From contig JAUQXA010000016.1 in the NCBI GenBank assembly GCA_030834895.1, positions 1 through 34,650 of the forward strand: DNA of 34,650 nt. The letters are read 5' to 3'. The DNA comes from Anaerolineales bacterium. Lineage in GTDB: Bacteria; Chloroflexota; Anaerolineae; Anaerolineales; Villigracilaceae. The notes below the pieces were generated by a model. That model did not search any database. It saw only the letters and a list, made by a program, of their open reading frames with translations, and had not been told where the DNA came from. The position numbers were made by a program, and so were the translations under genes. Positions 7,342 through 16,400 of the stretch are shown in pieces. Numbering within the stretch: the stretch's first letter is position 1; the number at the start of each line of letters is the position of its first letter.

Positions 7342-10300
7342 TCAATCTAGTCTTATTGAAGTATTAAATATTCGCCAGAGCGGAGTACGGTCTATTAATG
7401 TAGAGGCAGACCTCCAGAATAACTCCCTTTTGGATGAGTATGTTTTCACTGGACAGTCTCGCTCCAGCTTGGAAAGAATGCTGGTACGTTTTGAAAGCGT
7501 TTCTCCAGCAAGGTCATGGACTTTGACGGGTCCCTATGGTTCAGGGAAATCTTATTATGGGCTTTTCCTAATGAACTTGATGGGAACGGCTCAGCAGAAT
7601 CACAAAAAGGTTTTAAAACAATTAAAAGCGGTTGATACCCTTCTGAGCGGACAGGTCACCCATGCCTTGAATCATGGCAGTACGCTAGGATTGCTGCCTA
7701 TTCCGATTACCGGTTTTCGGGCGTCTTTGCAAGAATGTTTGAAACATGGACTAAGTCAATCGCTAGATAAATTGCACGGAAAAAACGCCAGTACCAAAGT
7801 CCTTGTGCGTGAATTAGAACATTGGAATGCCGATGTTGATAGTCGTGTTGTGATCGAGTGGCTCAAGAGGCTGACAGAAGCCTTGCGTGAACTGGGATAC
7901 TTGGGCGCATTAATGATCTTTGACGAGATGGGAAAGCCCTTAGAATACGCTGCCTCTCATCCTGATTTTACAGATATTTATTTGTTGCAAGAATTAGCTG
8001 AATTTGCCAACCGAAGCGGAGATACCCCGTTTATGTTTGTTGGAATTTTGCACCAGGCGTTTGAAAGATATGCTGCGCTTTTAGACAGCAAAACTCAACG
8101 TGAATGGGCAAAAGTACAAGGCAGATTTGAAGATATTGCCTTTCAAGAACCCCCAACGCAGCAATTACGATTACTGGCAAAAGCCATTGAGTATTCAGAC
8201 GAAAAACGGATAAAAGGGGCATTATCTTCTGTAAAAGAAATTGCGGGAAAGATAGCCAGCAATGGTTGGCGTCCGCCAATGTTAAAGCCGGAAGAATTTG
8301 TGGATCTTTCGCTTCATTCTTATCCATTTCACCCGACATCTTTAGTGGCATTGCCGTATTTGTTTAAACGATTGGCGCAAAACGAGCGATCTATTTTTGC
8401 GTATCTGGCTTCTCATGAACCAGCCGGGTTCCAAGATTTTATTTCGAAAAACGAAATTAATTCATTTATACGCTTGCCAGACTTGTTTGATTACCTTTCT
8501 GCAAATTTCCAAGGGCGATTGTACGCTACTGGCAGGGCAAGAGCAATTACTGAAACTATGGATCGTCTCAGTAACGTATCTGATCCCGAACTAACTCGAA
8601 TCGAAACAGACACCTTGAAAACAATCGGCTTGCTTAATTGGCTTGCCGAAGTGAGTCATCTTCATGCAACTGAGAATAACGTTTTTGACGCATTACGATC
8701 TCAGTATGCAACCGACAGTGATATTCGTAATGCGCTAAAAAATCTACAAGCACGCTCCCTAATTGTTTACCGTCGTTTCAATAAGACATATTCCATTTGG
8801 CAGGGGAGTGACGTAGATATTGAAGAACGCTTACAGGAGGCGCGTCAGCAACTTAGCGGCTCTTTCAGTATGGCAGAGGTTGTACAAAAATATTTGCCCC
8901 CGCGCCCAATCGTCGCACGGCGGCATAGTTATACTTTTGGCGTAACTCGGTATTTTGAGGTGCGCTACATAGATTCTTTTATACGAAATCAAGCGAATCT
9001 ATCTCCTTCAACCGGAGCCAGCGGAATTGTATTGGTGTGTTTATCTGCCAACTTTTCAGAAGCGGATCAATTTACTCAATGGGCAAACTCAGCAGAGATT
9101 GCTGGACGCTCAGACCTGGTAGTGGGTGTTTTGGAAAAAACGGGACGCCTTACCGATCTGTTGTCTGAGATTCGCGCGCTTCATTGGGTGCAGGACAATA
9201 CAGGCGAATTGCATGGCGATCCTGTTGCGCGACGGGAATTACGAACCCGATTTGGCGCACTTGAAACCTTGATTCAAAATGAAATAGAAAACGCACTTAG
9301 TTCTCATCGCTTGACCGACGCGACGTTATGCAAATGGATGTACAAAGGCAAAAGCCTTGTTAGTAAGCGGAATGAAGGGCTTTCGCATTTGCTATCCAAA
9401 ATATGCGATGATTTGTACGTTCAAAGTCCAACGATTTGGAATGAGATCATCAATCGTCGCGCATTATCTTCGCAGGGCGCAGCAGCGAGGCGCAATTTAA
9501 TTCAGGCGATGTTCGATCACCCAACGGAGACAAGTTTGGGTATCGTGGGCTTTCCTCCAGAGCGAAGCATATATGACAGTATGTTAAAGGCGAGTGGGTT
9601 ACATCGAGAAATAAAAAAGGGGCTGTGGGAATTTGCCGCGCTAACGAAGAATGATCCCCAGGGAATATTGCCTGCATGGGGTGAAATGACCCGATTTATT
9701 TTCGGCGAGACTTTTGAACCTCGCAGCGTTCAGGAACTTTTCCACTTGTTGAATATGCCGCCATTTGGCATTACCGATGGCGTCCTTCCAGTTTTGCTTA
9801 GCGTTTTCTTGATCATCTATCAAAACGAAACAACGTTGTATCGCGAAGGCTCATTATTACCCGAACCGACCATTGCTGACTGGGAAGTATTGTTACGCAG
9901 ACCCGAGTTGTTTTCTGTCGCAGGATGCAAAATCACAGGGACGCGTCAGGCGATCGTGGAAAGATTCGCACGCGGGTATCAAACAGAACCTGCGGTGATG
10001 CCCGTTGTCAGGGTATTGATCCGCGGTTTGAAATCACTACCCGAACATACCTGGCGCACCAGTCGTATTTCCAAACACGCACAAGCAGTTCGAACAGCTG
10101 TAGATCAAGCCAAGTCTCCAGAACGCCTTTTGTTTTCAGATCTGCCTCTTGCACTTGAGATGGAGCCATTTGAGGATAAGCGTTTGGACAAGGATAAGGT
10201 GGAGCAGTTTTTTGCCCGCCTTAATAGCGCCCTGACGGAGTTATCTAATGAAACCCCCAGGCTTTTGGAATGGGGCAGAGATGAGTGGCTGGCTGCCTGT

Positions 10301-10726
10301 GGGCTTGGAAAGGGCGAGGATAGTTGGAATCTGTTTTGCACTATCGCGGTTGATCTCGCGCCTCACGTAACAAACTCAAACTTGCTTCCGCTGCTGAAAC
10401 GCGCTGCTGAATCTGAGGATGGACGCACTGCCCTTGAGAGTGTGTTAGCTTATATCGCCAATCGTCCGTATAAAAACTGGACTGATGTGGACACGGATAT
10501 TTTCACTGAGAAAGTATCTATTTATGCAAAGGCGTTTCGTGCCGCCCAAAAAGGCTATGTCCCAGAAGCCAGTCTAACCCATGAGCAGCGAAAACAGAGT
10601 CGCGCCATTGCTGAAAATCTTCGCCAGCAACTGAAAAAGGATAAATCAGAAGATCCTCAGGTTTTGCGGGTCGCCTTGCAGATGTTGCTGCAAGAAATGA
10701 CCGACGAACACGAAACGAAATTGTAA
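7328..10726 (+). CDS. sspC: large P-loop ATPase, SspC-like / BrxC-related
   Basis: 1132 aa. Walker A GPYGSGKS is at residues 68-75 and Walker B LMIFDEMGK near 195-203, placed as in the large BREX/phosphorothioation ATPases. A QGRFEDIAF segment and a helical region follow. The long C-terminal half has no motif I can name. It overlaps the DUF4007 gene by 14 bases; a DUF4007 protein paired with a large ATPase and followed by a PAPS-reductase-like gene is the sspB-sspC-sspD order. The likely role is an ATP-driven step of phosphorothioate installation or control. It shares the layout of the BrxC protein encoded downstream (N-terminal Walker A at nearly the same depth), so the operon holds two ATPases of related type. 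Confidence 0.65.
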   Translation: MSKNNQSSLIEVLNIRQSGVRSINVEADLQNNSLLDEYVFTGQSRSSLERMLVRFESVSPARSWTLTGPYGSGKSYYGLFLMNLMGTAQQNHKKVLKQLKAVDTLLSGQVTHALNHGSTLGLLPIPITGFRASLQECLKHGLSQSLDKLHGKNASTKVLVRELEHWNADVDSRVVIEWLKRLTEALRELGYLGALMIFDEMGKPLEYAASHPDFTDIYLLQELAEFANRSGDTPFMFVGILHQAFERYAALLDSKTQREWAKVQGRFEDIAFQEPPTQQLRLLAKAIEYSDEKRIKGALSSVKEIAGKIASNGWRPPMLKPEEFVDLSLHSYPFHPTSLVALPYLFKRLAQNERSIFAYLASHEPAGFQDFISKNEINSFIRLPDLFDYLSANFQGRLYATGRARAITETMDRLSNVSDPELTRIETDTLKTIGLLNWLAEVSHLHATENNVFDALRSQYATDSDIRNALKNLQARSLIVYRRFNKTYSIWQGSDVDIEERLQEARQQLSGSFSMAEVVQKYLPPRPIVARRHSYTFGVTRYFEVRYIDSFIRNQANLSPSTGASGIVLVCLSANFSEADQFTQWANSAEIAGRSDLVVGVLEKTGRLTDLLSEIRALHWVQDNTGELHGDPVARRELRTRFGALETLIQNEIENALSSHRLTDATLCKWMYKGKSLVSKRNEGLSHLLSKICDDLYVQSPTIWNEIINRRALSSQGAAARRNLIQAMFDHPTETSLGIVGFPPERSIYDSMLKASGLHREIKKGLWEFAALTKNDPQGILPAWGEMTRFIFGETFEPRSVQELFHLLNMPPFGITDGVLPVLLSVFLIIYQNETTLYREGSLLPEPTIADWEVLLRRPELFSVAGCKITGTRQAIVERFARGYQTEPAVMPVVRVLIRGLKSLPEHTWRTSRISKHAQAVRTAVDQAKSPERLLFSDLPLALEMEPFEDKRLDKDKVEQFFARLNSALTELSNETPRLLEWGRDEWLAACGLGKGEDSWNLFCTIAVDLAPHVTNSNLLPLLKRAAESEDGRTALESVLAYIANRPYKNWTDVDTDIFTEKVSIYAKAFRAAQKGYVPEASLTHEQRKQSRAIAENLRQQLKKDKSEDPQVLRVALQMLLQEMTDEHETKL

Positions 10727-10749
10727 AGAATCCGCACGTATTTCCATCG

Positions 10750-10755
10750 TATAAT
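10750..10755 (+). promoter_or_regulatory. TATAAT -10-like element before brxP
   Basis: The 75-base gap between the large ATPase and brxP is the widest inside the defence region and contains a perfect TATAAT. No good -35 hexamer is found at 16-18 bases upstream. It could be an internal promoter that lets the BREX half be transcribed separately. Confidence 0.3.
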
Positions 10756-10801
10756 CCAACACATTAATCAGAATACTTTAGTGGTATTTGAGAGGACACA
10801 C

Positions 10802-11620
10802 ATGACCACAGATGTACAGAAACCCCTTCGACATATCCTTTCCCTATCAGGTGGTAAAGACAGTACCGCCTTGGCTATCTTCATGCGCGATCGTATCAAA
10901 AATGTTGAGTATGTTTTTTGCGACACTGGGGAAGAACTCCCAGAAACTTACGAATATTTAGATCGCCTTGAGGTTTTCTTAGGAAAACAAATTAACCGTT
11001 TAAACCCTGACAGACCTTTCAGACACTATTTGCAAATATATCGAGGTGTCTTACCTGATGCTCGAACAAGATGGTGTACGAGAAAGTTGAAAATCGAACC
11101 TTTTGAAAGATTTGTTGGAGATGATCCGTGTATAAGTTATGTAGGTATCAGAGCAGACGAAGCCCATCGCAAAGGATACATCTCAACCAAGCCTAACATC
11201 ACAGCTGTATATCCATTTATTGATGCTGGAATAACAAAAGATGACGTTTTTCGTCTACTAGAAGAAAGTGGACTGGGATTACCTAAATATTATGATTGGC
11301 GTTCTCGTTCTGGATGCTATTTTTGCTTTTTCCAACAGAAGGTTGAGTGGGTTGGTCTTTTAGAAAATCATCCTGAGTTGTACGAAAAAGCTGGTGAGTT
11401 TGAAAAAAAAGATGAAGTGACAGGCGAATCTTACACGTGGGGAGCCAACGAAAGTTTGGATGAATTAAGAGATGCCGAGAGAGTAGATAGAATAAAAGCA
11501 GAACACGCCCGTTTTCAAGAACGACGCAAAAACCAAAATAAAAACCAGACTCTAAGTGACGTTTTTGGTTTAGGCGAAGTGGAAGGTGGCGACCAATCTT
11601 GTTTGGTGTGCCATTTGTAG
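10802..11620 (+). CDS. brxP: BrxP/SspD/DndC-like PAPS-reductase-fold sulfurtransferase
   Basis: 272 aa ATP-pyrophosphatase of the PAPS reductase family. The PP-loop SGGKDST is at residues 16-22, followed by FCDTGEELPETY. RWCTRKLKIEPF carries Cys92, and GCYFCF gives Cys172 and Cys175. A C-terminal CLVC pair is at 267 and 270. Enough cysteines are present for a 4Fe-4S cluster of the DndC type. In Dnd and Ssp systems this enzyme adenylates the DNA backbone for sulfur insertion. In type 4 BREX the same fold, called BrxP, replaces the PglX methyltransferase. ATG at 10802 follows GAGAGG by six bases, so the in-frame GTG 21 bases upstream is rejected. It links the Ssp-like and BREX-like halves of the operon. 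Confidence 0.85.
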   Translation: MTTDVQKPLRHILSLSGGKDSTALAIFMRDRIKNVEYVFCDTGEELPETYEYLDRLEVFLGKQINRLNPDRPFRHYLQIYRGVLPDARTRWCTRKLKIEPFERFVGDDPCISYVGIRADEAHRKGYISTKPNITAVYPFIDAGITKDDVFRLLEESGLGLPKYYDWRSRSGCYFCFFQQKVEWVGLLENHPELYEKAGEFEKKDEVTGESYTWGANESLDELRDAERVDRIKAEHARFQERRKNQNKNQTLSDVFGLGEVEGGDQSCLVCHL

Positions 11621-11629
11621 GAATTGGAT

Positions 11630-12133
11630 ATGGATGCCGAAACTATGAGTTTACAGGAAAAGTTGGATCGCTTAAAAATAGAAATCCAAAAAATGCAGAG
11701 GGACATTACTCATGGTCACAAAAAGCCACATAAGTTGGTGATGTTACTTGCCGTGCTTGATTTATTTGAAAGGCAAATCATCACTGAAAATAAAATATGT
11801 TTTAATGATGATCTGATTGGGAGTTTTTCAAATACTTTCAATTTAATCCGTGCTGGAGGAGATTGGAACCAACCCGCTCCCCCATTTTTCCATCTAAGGA
11901 CATCGGATTTTTGGAGACACAAAATTAAAGATGGGCGAGAAGTTCAATACTCTAAGATTTCTACTTCAGGTGGAGGCACTAAAAGGATTGAAGAAAATAT
12001 TGATTATGCTTATTTGAGTGACTATGCTTACGAATTATTTTTAGATAAAGAGGCGCGACAATATCTTCGAGAATTAATAATAGCCATCTTGAATCCACTA
12101 TCTAACTTTGAAGATTCCGCGCCAGTAAGGTAG
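11630..12133 (+). CDS. small stand-alone protein resembling a phosphorothioate sulfur-binding domain
   Basis: 167 aa. After an N-terminal helix, the segment HKKPHKLVMLLAVLDLFE is followed by PPFFHLRTSDFWRHKI. That pattern (P-H-K, a hydrophobic helix, P-F-x-x-L, then a W) is the one I associate with the N-terminal/sulfur-binding domains of McrA-type HNH endonucleases that read phosphorothioated DNA. No HNH or other nuclease motif is present, so it would be a reader without its own nuclease. ATG at 11630 follows AGGAA, which overlaps the brxP stop region; the TTG six bases upstream is less likely. It sits directly after the sulfur-modification enzyme, which supports a role in sensing the mark. 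The call is from pattern recognition and needs a profile search. Confidence 0.5.
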   Translation: MDAETMSLQEKLDRLKIEIQKMQRDITHGHKKPHKLVMLLAVLDLFERQIITENKICFNDDLIGSFSNTFNLIRAGGDWNQPAPPFFHLRTSDFWRHKIKDGREVQYSKISTSGGGTKRIEENIDYAYLSDYAYELFLDKEARQYLRELIIAILNPLSNFEDSAPVR

Positions 12134-12142
12134 GAAGTGAAA

Positions 12143-12988
12143 ATGCCGACTGCGCCTACTCGAATACCTACAGTCTTTCATGAGGATATATCTCTTTCTC
12201 GTCAATCGCTATCAAAAATTGTCAAAGCCGTTTTTGATAATCCTAATCTCTATGCAGTAAGCCAGACAGAGCGAAGAGAGATTTTTTCAAAATCAACTTC
12301 TCTTGGAACAAATTACATAAAAGCAATGCCTTATTATGCAAGAGGTTGCGGATTTATTGGGCAAAAATACGAAATCACTCCTTTTGGGGCGTTTGCATTT
12401 CGGTGCGATGAACAATTCGATCTCGTTAACACGCAGTGGTTGATGCACTATCACATGAGCGCACCGCATGGTCCAGGACCGACATTTTGGAATCAAGTTG
12501 TTACAAAATTATTTTTTTCAGGAAACATGTTCTCTAAAGAGGATGTGTCTGATTTTATAGGCAATTATATTTTTCATTCCGAGAACAAAGTTATATCCGC
12601 AAGGAAAGTTCAAAGCACAGCCACTAAACTTCTAAATGCGTACACTAATTCGGAAGGCTTAGGCAAATTAAAAATTCTAATAGCTACTGATAGCGGAAGA
12701 TTTCGCGTGCAATCTCCAGTTATCCCCTCTGCGTGGGTAATAGGATACGCCTTGCTTGACTTTTGGAAAACACAATATCCCGACAGAATTGGCGTCAGCC
12801 TTGATGTGCTAATGAATAGTGGTTTTCCGCAATTATTTTTAATGGCAAAATCTGACTTGGATGAAGTTTTGCGAATGATGCAAGAAAATCAATACGTAGA
12901 CGTTCATCGAACCGCGCCTCCCTTTCAAGTCATGTTGTTGCGTCAAGATCAGGAATCTATTCTGGAAAAAATTTATGGGTCAAACTGA
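12143..12988 (+). CDS. second, divergent DUF4007-like protein
   Basis: 281 aa. It aligns by eye with the DUF4007 protein at 6406-7341 in the same order. TSLGTNYIKAMPYYARGCGF matches LGVGKNMVRSIRHWCLAIGL. TQWLMHYHMSAP matches LWLLHWQLTNN. WVIGYALLDFW matches VGIFGYALLQYL. The C-terminal helix-rich end also agrees. The N-terminal GHE-F-x-x-R-x-GWL motif is degenerate. It may keep the fold but have lost a catalytic or contact surface, or serve as the BREX-side counterpart of SspB. ATG at 12143 is preceded by AGGAAG; a GTG two codons upstream is less well placed. It overlaps the next gene by 14 bases and precedes a BrxC-type ATPase, mirroring the first DUF4007-ATPase pair. Confidence 0.6.
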   Translation: MPTAPTRIPTVFHEDISLSRQSLSKIVKAVFDNPNLYAVSQTERREIFSKSTSLGTNYIKAMPYYARGCGFIGQKYEITPFGAFAFRCDEQFDLVNTQWLMHYHMSAPHGPGPTFWNQVVTKLFFSGNMFSKEDVSDFIGNYIFHSENKVISARKVQSTATKLLNAYTNSEGLGKLKILIATDSGRFRVQSPVIPSAWVIGYALLDFWKTQYPDRIGVSLDVLMNSGFPQLFLMAKSDLDEVLRMMQENQYVDVHRTAPPFQVMLLRQDQESILEKIYGSN

Positions 12989-13433
12989 GCCTGTTGAACT
13001 GGTTGAAAATCTCAAACGCGGCAATTTCCGTACCAATGTCGGAATTTGGCGAATGCCTTTGTCTAAAATCGGACAAGAGGCGGATATCGCCTTTCGCCTT
13101 GATCTTGGAACGCTTGACGCCAGCAAAGAATTTCTCTCAACATTGCCTGCAAGAACTGAATATGCGCGATTATCCGTTACGCGCCTCTACGAGTTTTTAG
13201 ATGAAATTGCGAATCGCAGTGACATGCGCGACTGTGTTTTAATCTGCAACTTTGACCTGCTTCTCGCAGGATTAAGAAAAGAACAGGATCGCAACCAAGT
13301 TTGGCAAGATCTATATAATCGTTTCCCAAACAGGCAGCACGCTCTGTTAATAGCAATGCCCGAAACCGCCAGTCATCTTTTGCCAAGAGAAGATATGCTT
13401 GAAAAATGGCAAAAAGATGGACGCCTATCTTAA
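12975..13433 (+). CDS. small BREX-associated protein in the brxF position
   Basis: 152 aa. The only suggestive part is the C-terminal half, DCVLICNFDLLLAGL then NRQHALLIAMPE then DMLEKWQKDGRL. It reads like the Walker B strand and following sensor region of a small P-loop protein. There is no GxxxxGK(S/T) Walker A, so it should not hydrolyse ATP by itself. BrxF of type 3 BREX is also about 150 aa and sits directly before brxC, so this may be a BrxF-like partner with a degenerate ATP site. BrxB is the other small BREX protein considered. The start overlaps the previous gene by 14 bases, implying coupling. The function is not established. Confidence 0.55.
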   Translation: MGQTEPVELVENLKRGNFRTNVGIWRMPLSKIGQEADIAFRLDLGTLDASKEFLSTLPARTEYARLSVTRLYEFLDEIANRSDMRDCVLICNFDLLLAGLRKEQDRNQVWQDLYNRFPNRQHALLIAMPETASHLLPREDMLEKWQKDGRLS

Positions 13434-13451
13434 CTCCCTACAGGAGGGAAA

Positions 13452-16400
13452 ATGTTACTAAAAGATGTTGTCAAGATAGACACGCAAGGTAAATTCATCA
13501 GCGCCGTTCAATTGAGCGATTATGACAAACCCGAGGATAATCTCTCGCTGGTCAAGTCATATATCTTCGCAGAAAGCGCGCCAGATGCGTATGGCGGGCA
13601 ACTCGTTTCAGTAGGCTCCATTGACCTATTGAAAAATCTTCGATTGAGTTTCAACAACAATTCAAGCAATTGTTTTGCCGTTGTCGCCAACTATGGACAC
13701 GGAAAAAGTCATCTGGCGTTGGTCTTGGCAAATTACTTTGGAAAGCCAACCCGTTCTCCAGAGGTAAAGAAAATTTTGGAGCGCATTGACCAGGCTGTTA
13801 ACAACCCAGTCAAGACAGAAGATTACCACGAGTTTAAACGCCAAAATGACCGTTTTCTTGTGATTCGCTTAAGTGGCGATACGCACAAAACCTTGCGTGA
13901 GCAATTCTTTCCCGCGATTCAAAAAGCATTGAAAGAGCACAAGGAAACTCAATCGGTAGAATTGCCATTTTGGAATCAGCAAGCCAAGGTGTGGCTCGAA
14001 GGCAAGATCGAAGACAAGCAAACAAAGAAATTCTTAAAGGATAATTACGGTACTGATGTGCCTGGTCTGCTTGCAGATGTGGAGGAAAATGTTTCAACTG
14101 CGTATGAACAATACGTGGAGTTATTCAAACACCTGAATAATAACGTCTCCCCCAGCGCCGAAGGAAACTTCGACTTCAAAGACGCAGTTAAGTGGATTGT
14201 AGAAGTATGTCAGGAAAGCAAGGCTCTTTCTGGTGTTTTGGTTCTGTTCGATGAGTTTAGTCAATTTGTGCAAAGATATAGTGAGGGCAAGGCAATTGGC
14301 GACCTCCAAAATCTTTTGCTAGGCATACAGGATCACCGAGGGAAAGCATTGTTTCTGGCATTTGCCCAGCATGACCCAGATGAAGTCGCAGATCAATACG
14401 CTGGCGGTCAGACTCTTCAATCCATTAAGCGCGAATTGAATCGCATTGAAAAGAAATACGCTTTGTATTCTTTGATGGAAGCCGTATTGGATTCGTATCT
14501 TTCCCAATCAGATAGCGCCTGGGATAAGATGATTTCATCCAATCCGCGCGCTCGCGGCAGTCTTTACCGCCCTACAGAGTTGGTGTGGGAACTGTATTCA
14601 AAAAGATATGATCGGGAGTTACGGTGGAGAAACGATAAATTTAGAGACGTTCTTGCAAAAGGCTGCTTCCCATTACACCCGTTTACCACTGCCTTGTTGA
14701 GCCACCTAAAAATGCAAACCATTGACGACGATCCGCGCACTATATTGAGATTCGTCCGAGATCGCTTTGAGCAGAAGCAAAACGAGCCTATATTTGACGA
14801 TAATGGAAAAATCAATAGGATTTACCCTGTTGAACTTGTTGATTATTTCCAAGGCAGAATTGCCACCAAGCAACTGTTTGCCTCTTATGAAAACGCAACA
14901 AGAAACATCGAACAAACTTTCGCGGGCACGCCAACTCATACATACCATGCTGTGTTAAAGGCGCTTTTGCTGCAAGAGGCAGACCACATTGTTGTGGGGG
15001 ACAGGCAGGTTGAAATCCTTTCTGAAATGGCTGGCTTGGATGAAAAGACCGCCTTGCAAACGTTGAAAGAATTATCACAGAAGAGCATCACCAAATACGA
15101 CGAGAGTCTTGGCATAAATTCCTTCTGGCCCGTATCTGTAGATCCGCAGGCGCTGGAAGATCGAATCAAGAATGAATTAGCAAACAAGAAATTTAATGCC
15201 GACACGGTATACAGTCTCAATGATGATTTGGAAAACTTGTTTGCCGACACTACCAAAATTCCAGTTCCTGTTGACTGGGGCAGCCCAGATGATTGGGCTG
15301 CCAAATCAGTGATTGTCACCAGAGAAACGCTAACCAGCGATTTTTTGAAGCAGTCGCTGCAAGCACACTCACTCACGTATCAAGGATTCAAAGACGGTAA
15401 TCGCGGTTTGGTTTGCTGGCTACTTGCGTTAGATGAAACGGACGTCGAGTATTTCAACAAAACCGCGCTTAAAATTCTGCACGACACATTTTGTGAAGAA
15501 ACGCCCCCGCCCGTTATCATGGTGATTCCAAAGTCTGCAAATACCCTATTGTCCAATTATTATCTGCGTTACAAAGTTCTTGAAGATTTGAAAAAGGATC
15601 GCGATCTGATAAAGAAAGTTACCCAAGTTGGATTTGATAGCGACCTGGAACGTACCAAAAAGACTCTCGCAAAGTTTCTGGGAAACCTGTTTGGCGATGA
15701 AACAAATTATAGAAGTATTCCAAGAAAATCGGCAGAGTTGGTCATTCATCAAAAATATAAATCCAACTTAACCGTCTTGGCTCCAATAACGATAGATGGC
15801 GTGTTGCGGAAATTATATAACCTGGCATACCCATACCATCCGCCAAAATTCTTTGACGAGTTTGCCGCAAATCCGAAGAAGGGCGCCAAAACACTACCTG
15901 ATGGTGTAAAGGTAGTTGCAAAAAATTTGATCCAGAACAAACTAGATTCCACAGTAGGTGGGATGTCACCTATTCCTAGTCGCATATGTAAACAACAACT
16001 TATGCAGAGTTGGCATATTCTAACAACTCGATATTATATACAAGAGCCTGACACGCCTACATTACTGCCCGCATGGGAATATTTAGAGAATGCGGTCAAG
16101 GTAGATGATAAAGAAACACCTGTTAAGACCTTTCTTCCTAATCTTTTCGCGCCTCCGTTTGGTTTCGATTACAACACAGCAACCTTGCTTTTTTCTGCTT
16201 GGATTGGAAAAAATAAAACCAAACTCAGTTTTTCTGCCAACAATAAAATCGTAGGTATAGAGTATCTTGAAAATCTGCTTGAGTCTGTCCACCCTCAAGA
16301 GTTTTTGGGAAAGATATGCACGCAAAACTTTACAATTACGCGGCGCGACGTAGAAAAAGCCCTCAAAGAGATGCGCAAATTAGTTGAAGAAATCCAGCGT

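Noticed and set aside
10802..11620. Assimilatory PAPS reductase (CysH)
   Set aside because: No sulfate-assimilation genes are nearby, the cysteine arrangement with CYFC and terminal CLVC is DndC/BrxP-like, and the context is defence.
12975..13433. BrxB (DUF1788)
   Set aside because: The protein is shorter than typical BrxB, its recognisable half looks like a Walker B/sensor region, and the place before brxC fits BrxF better.
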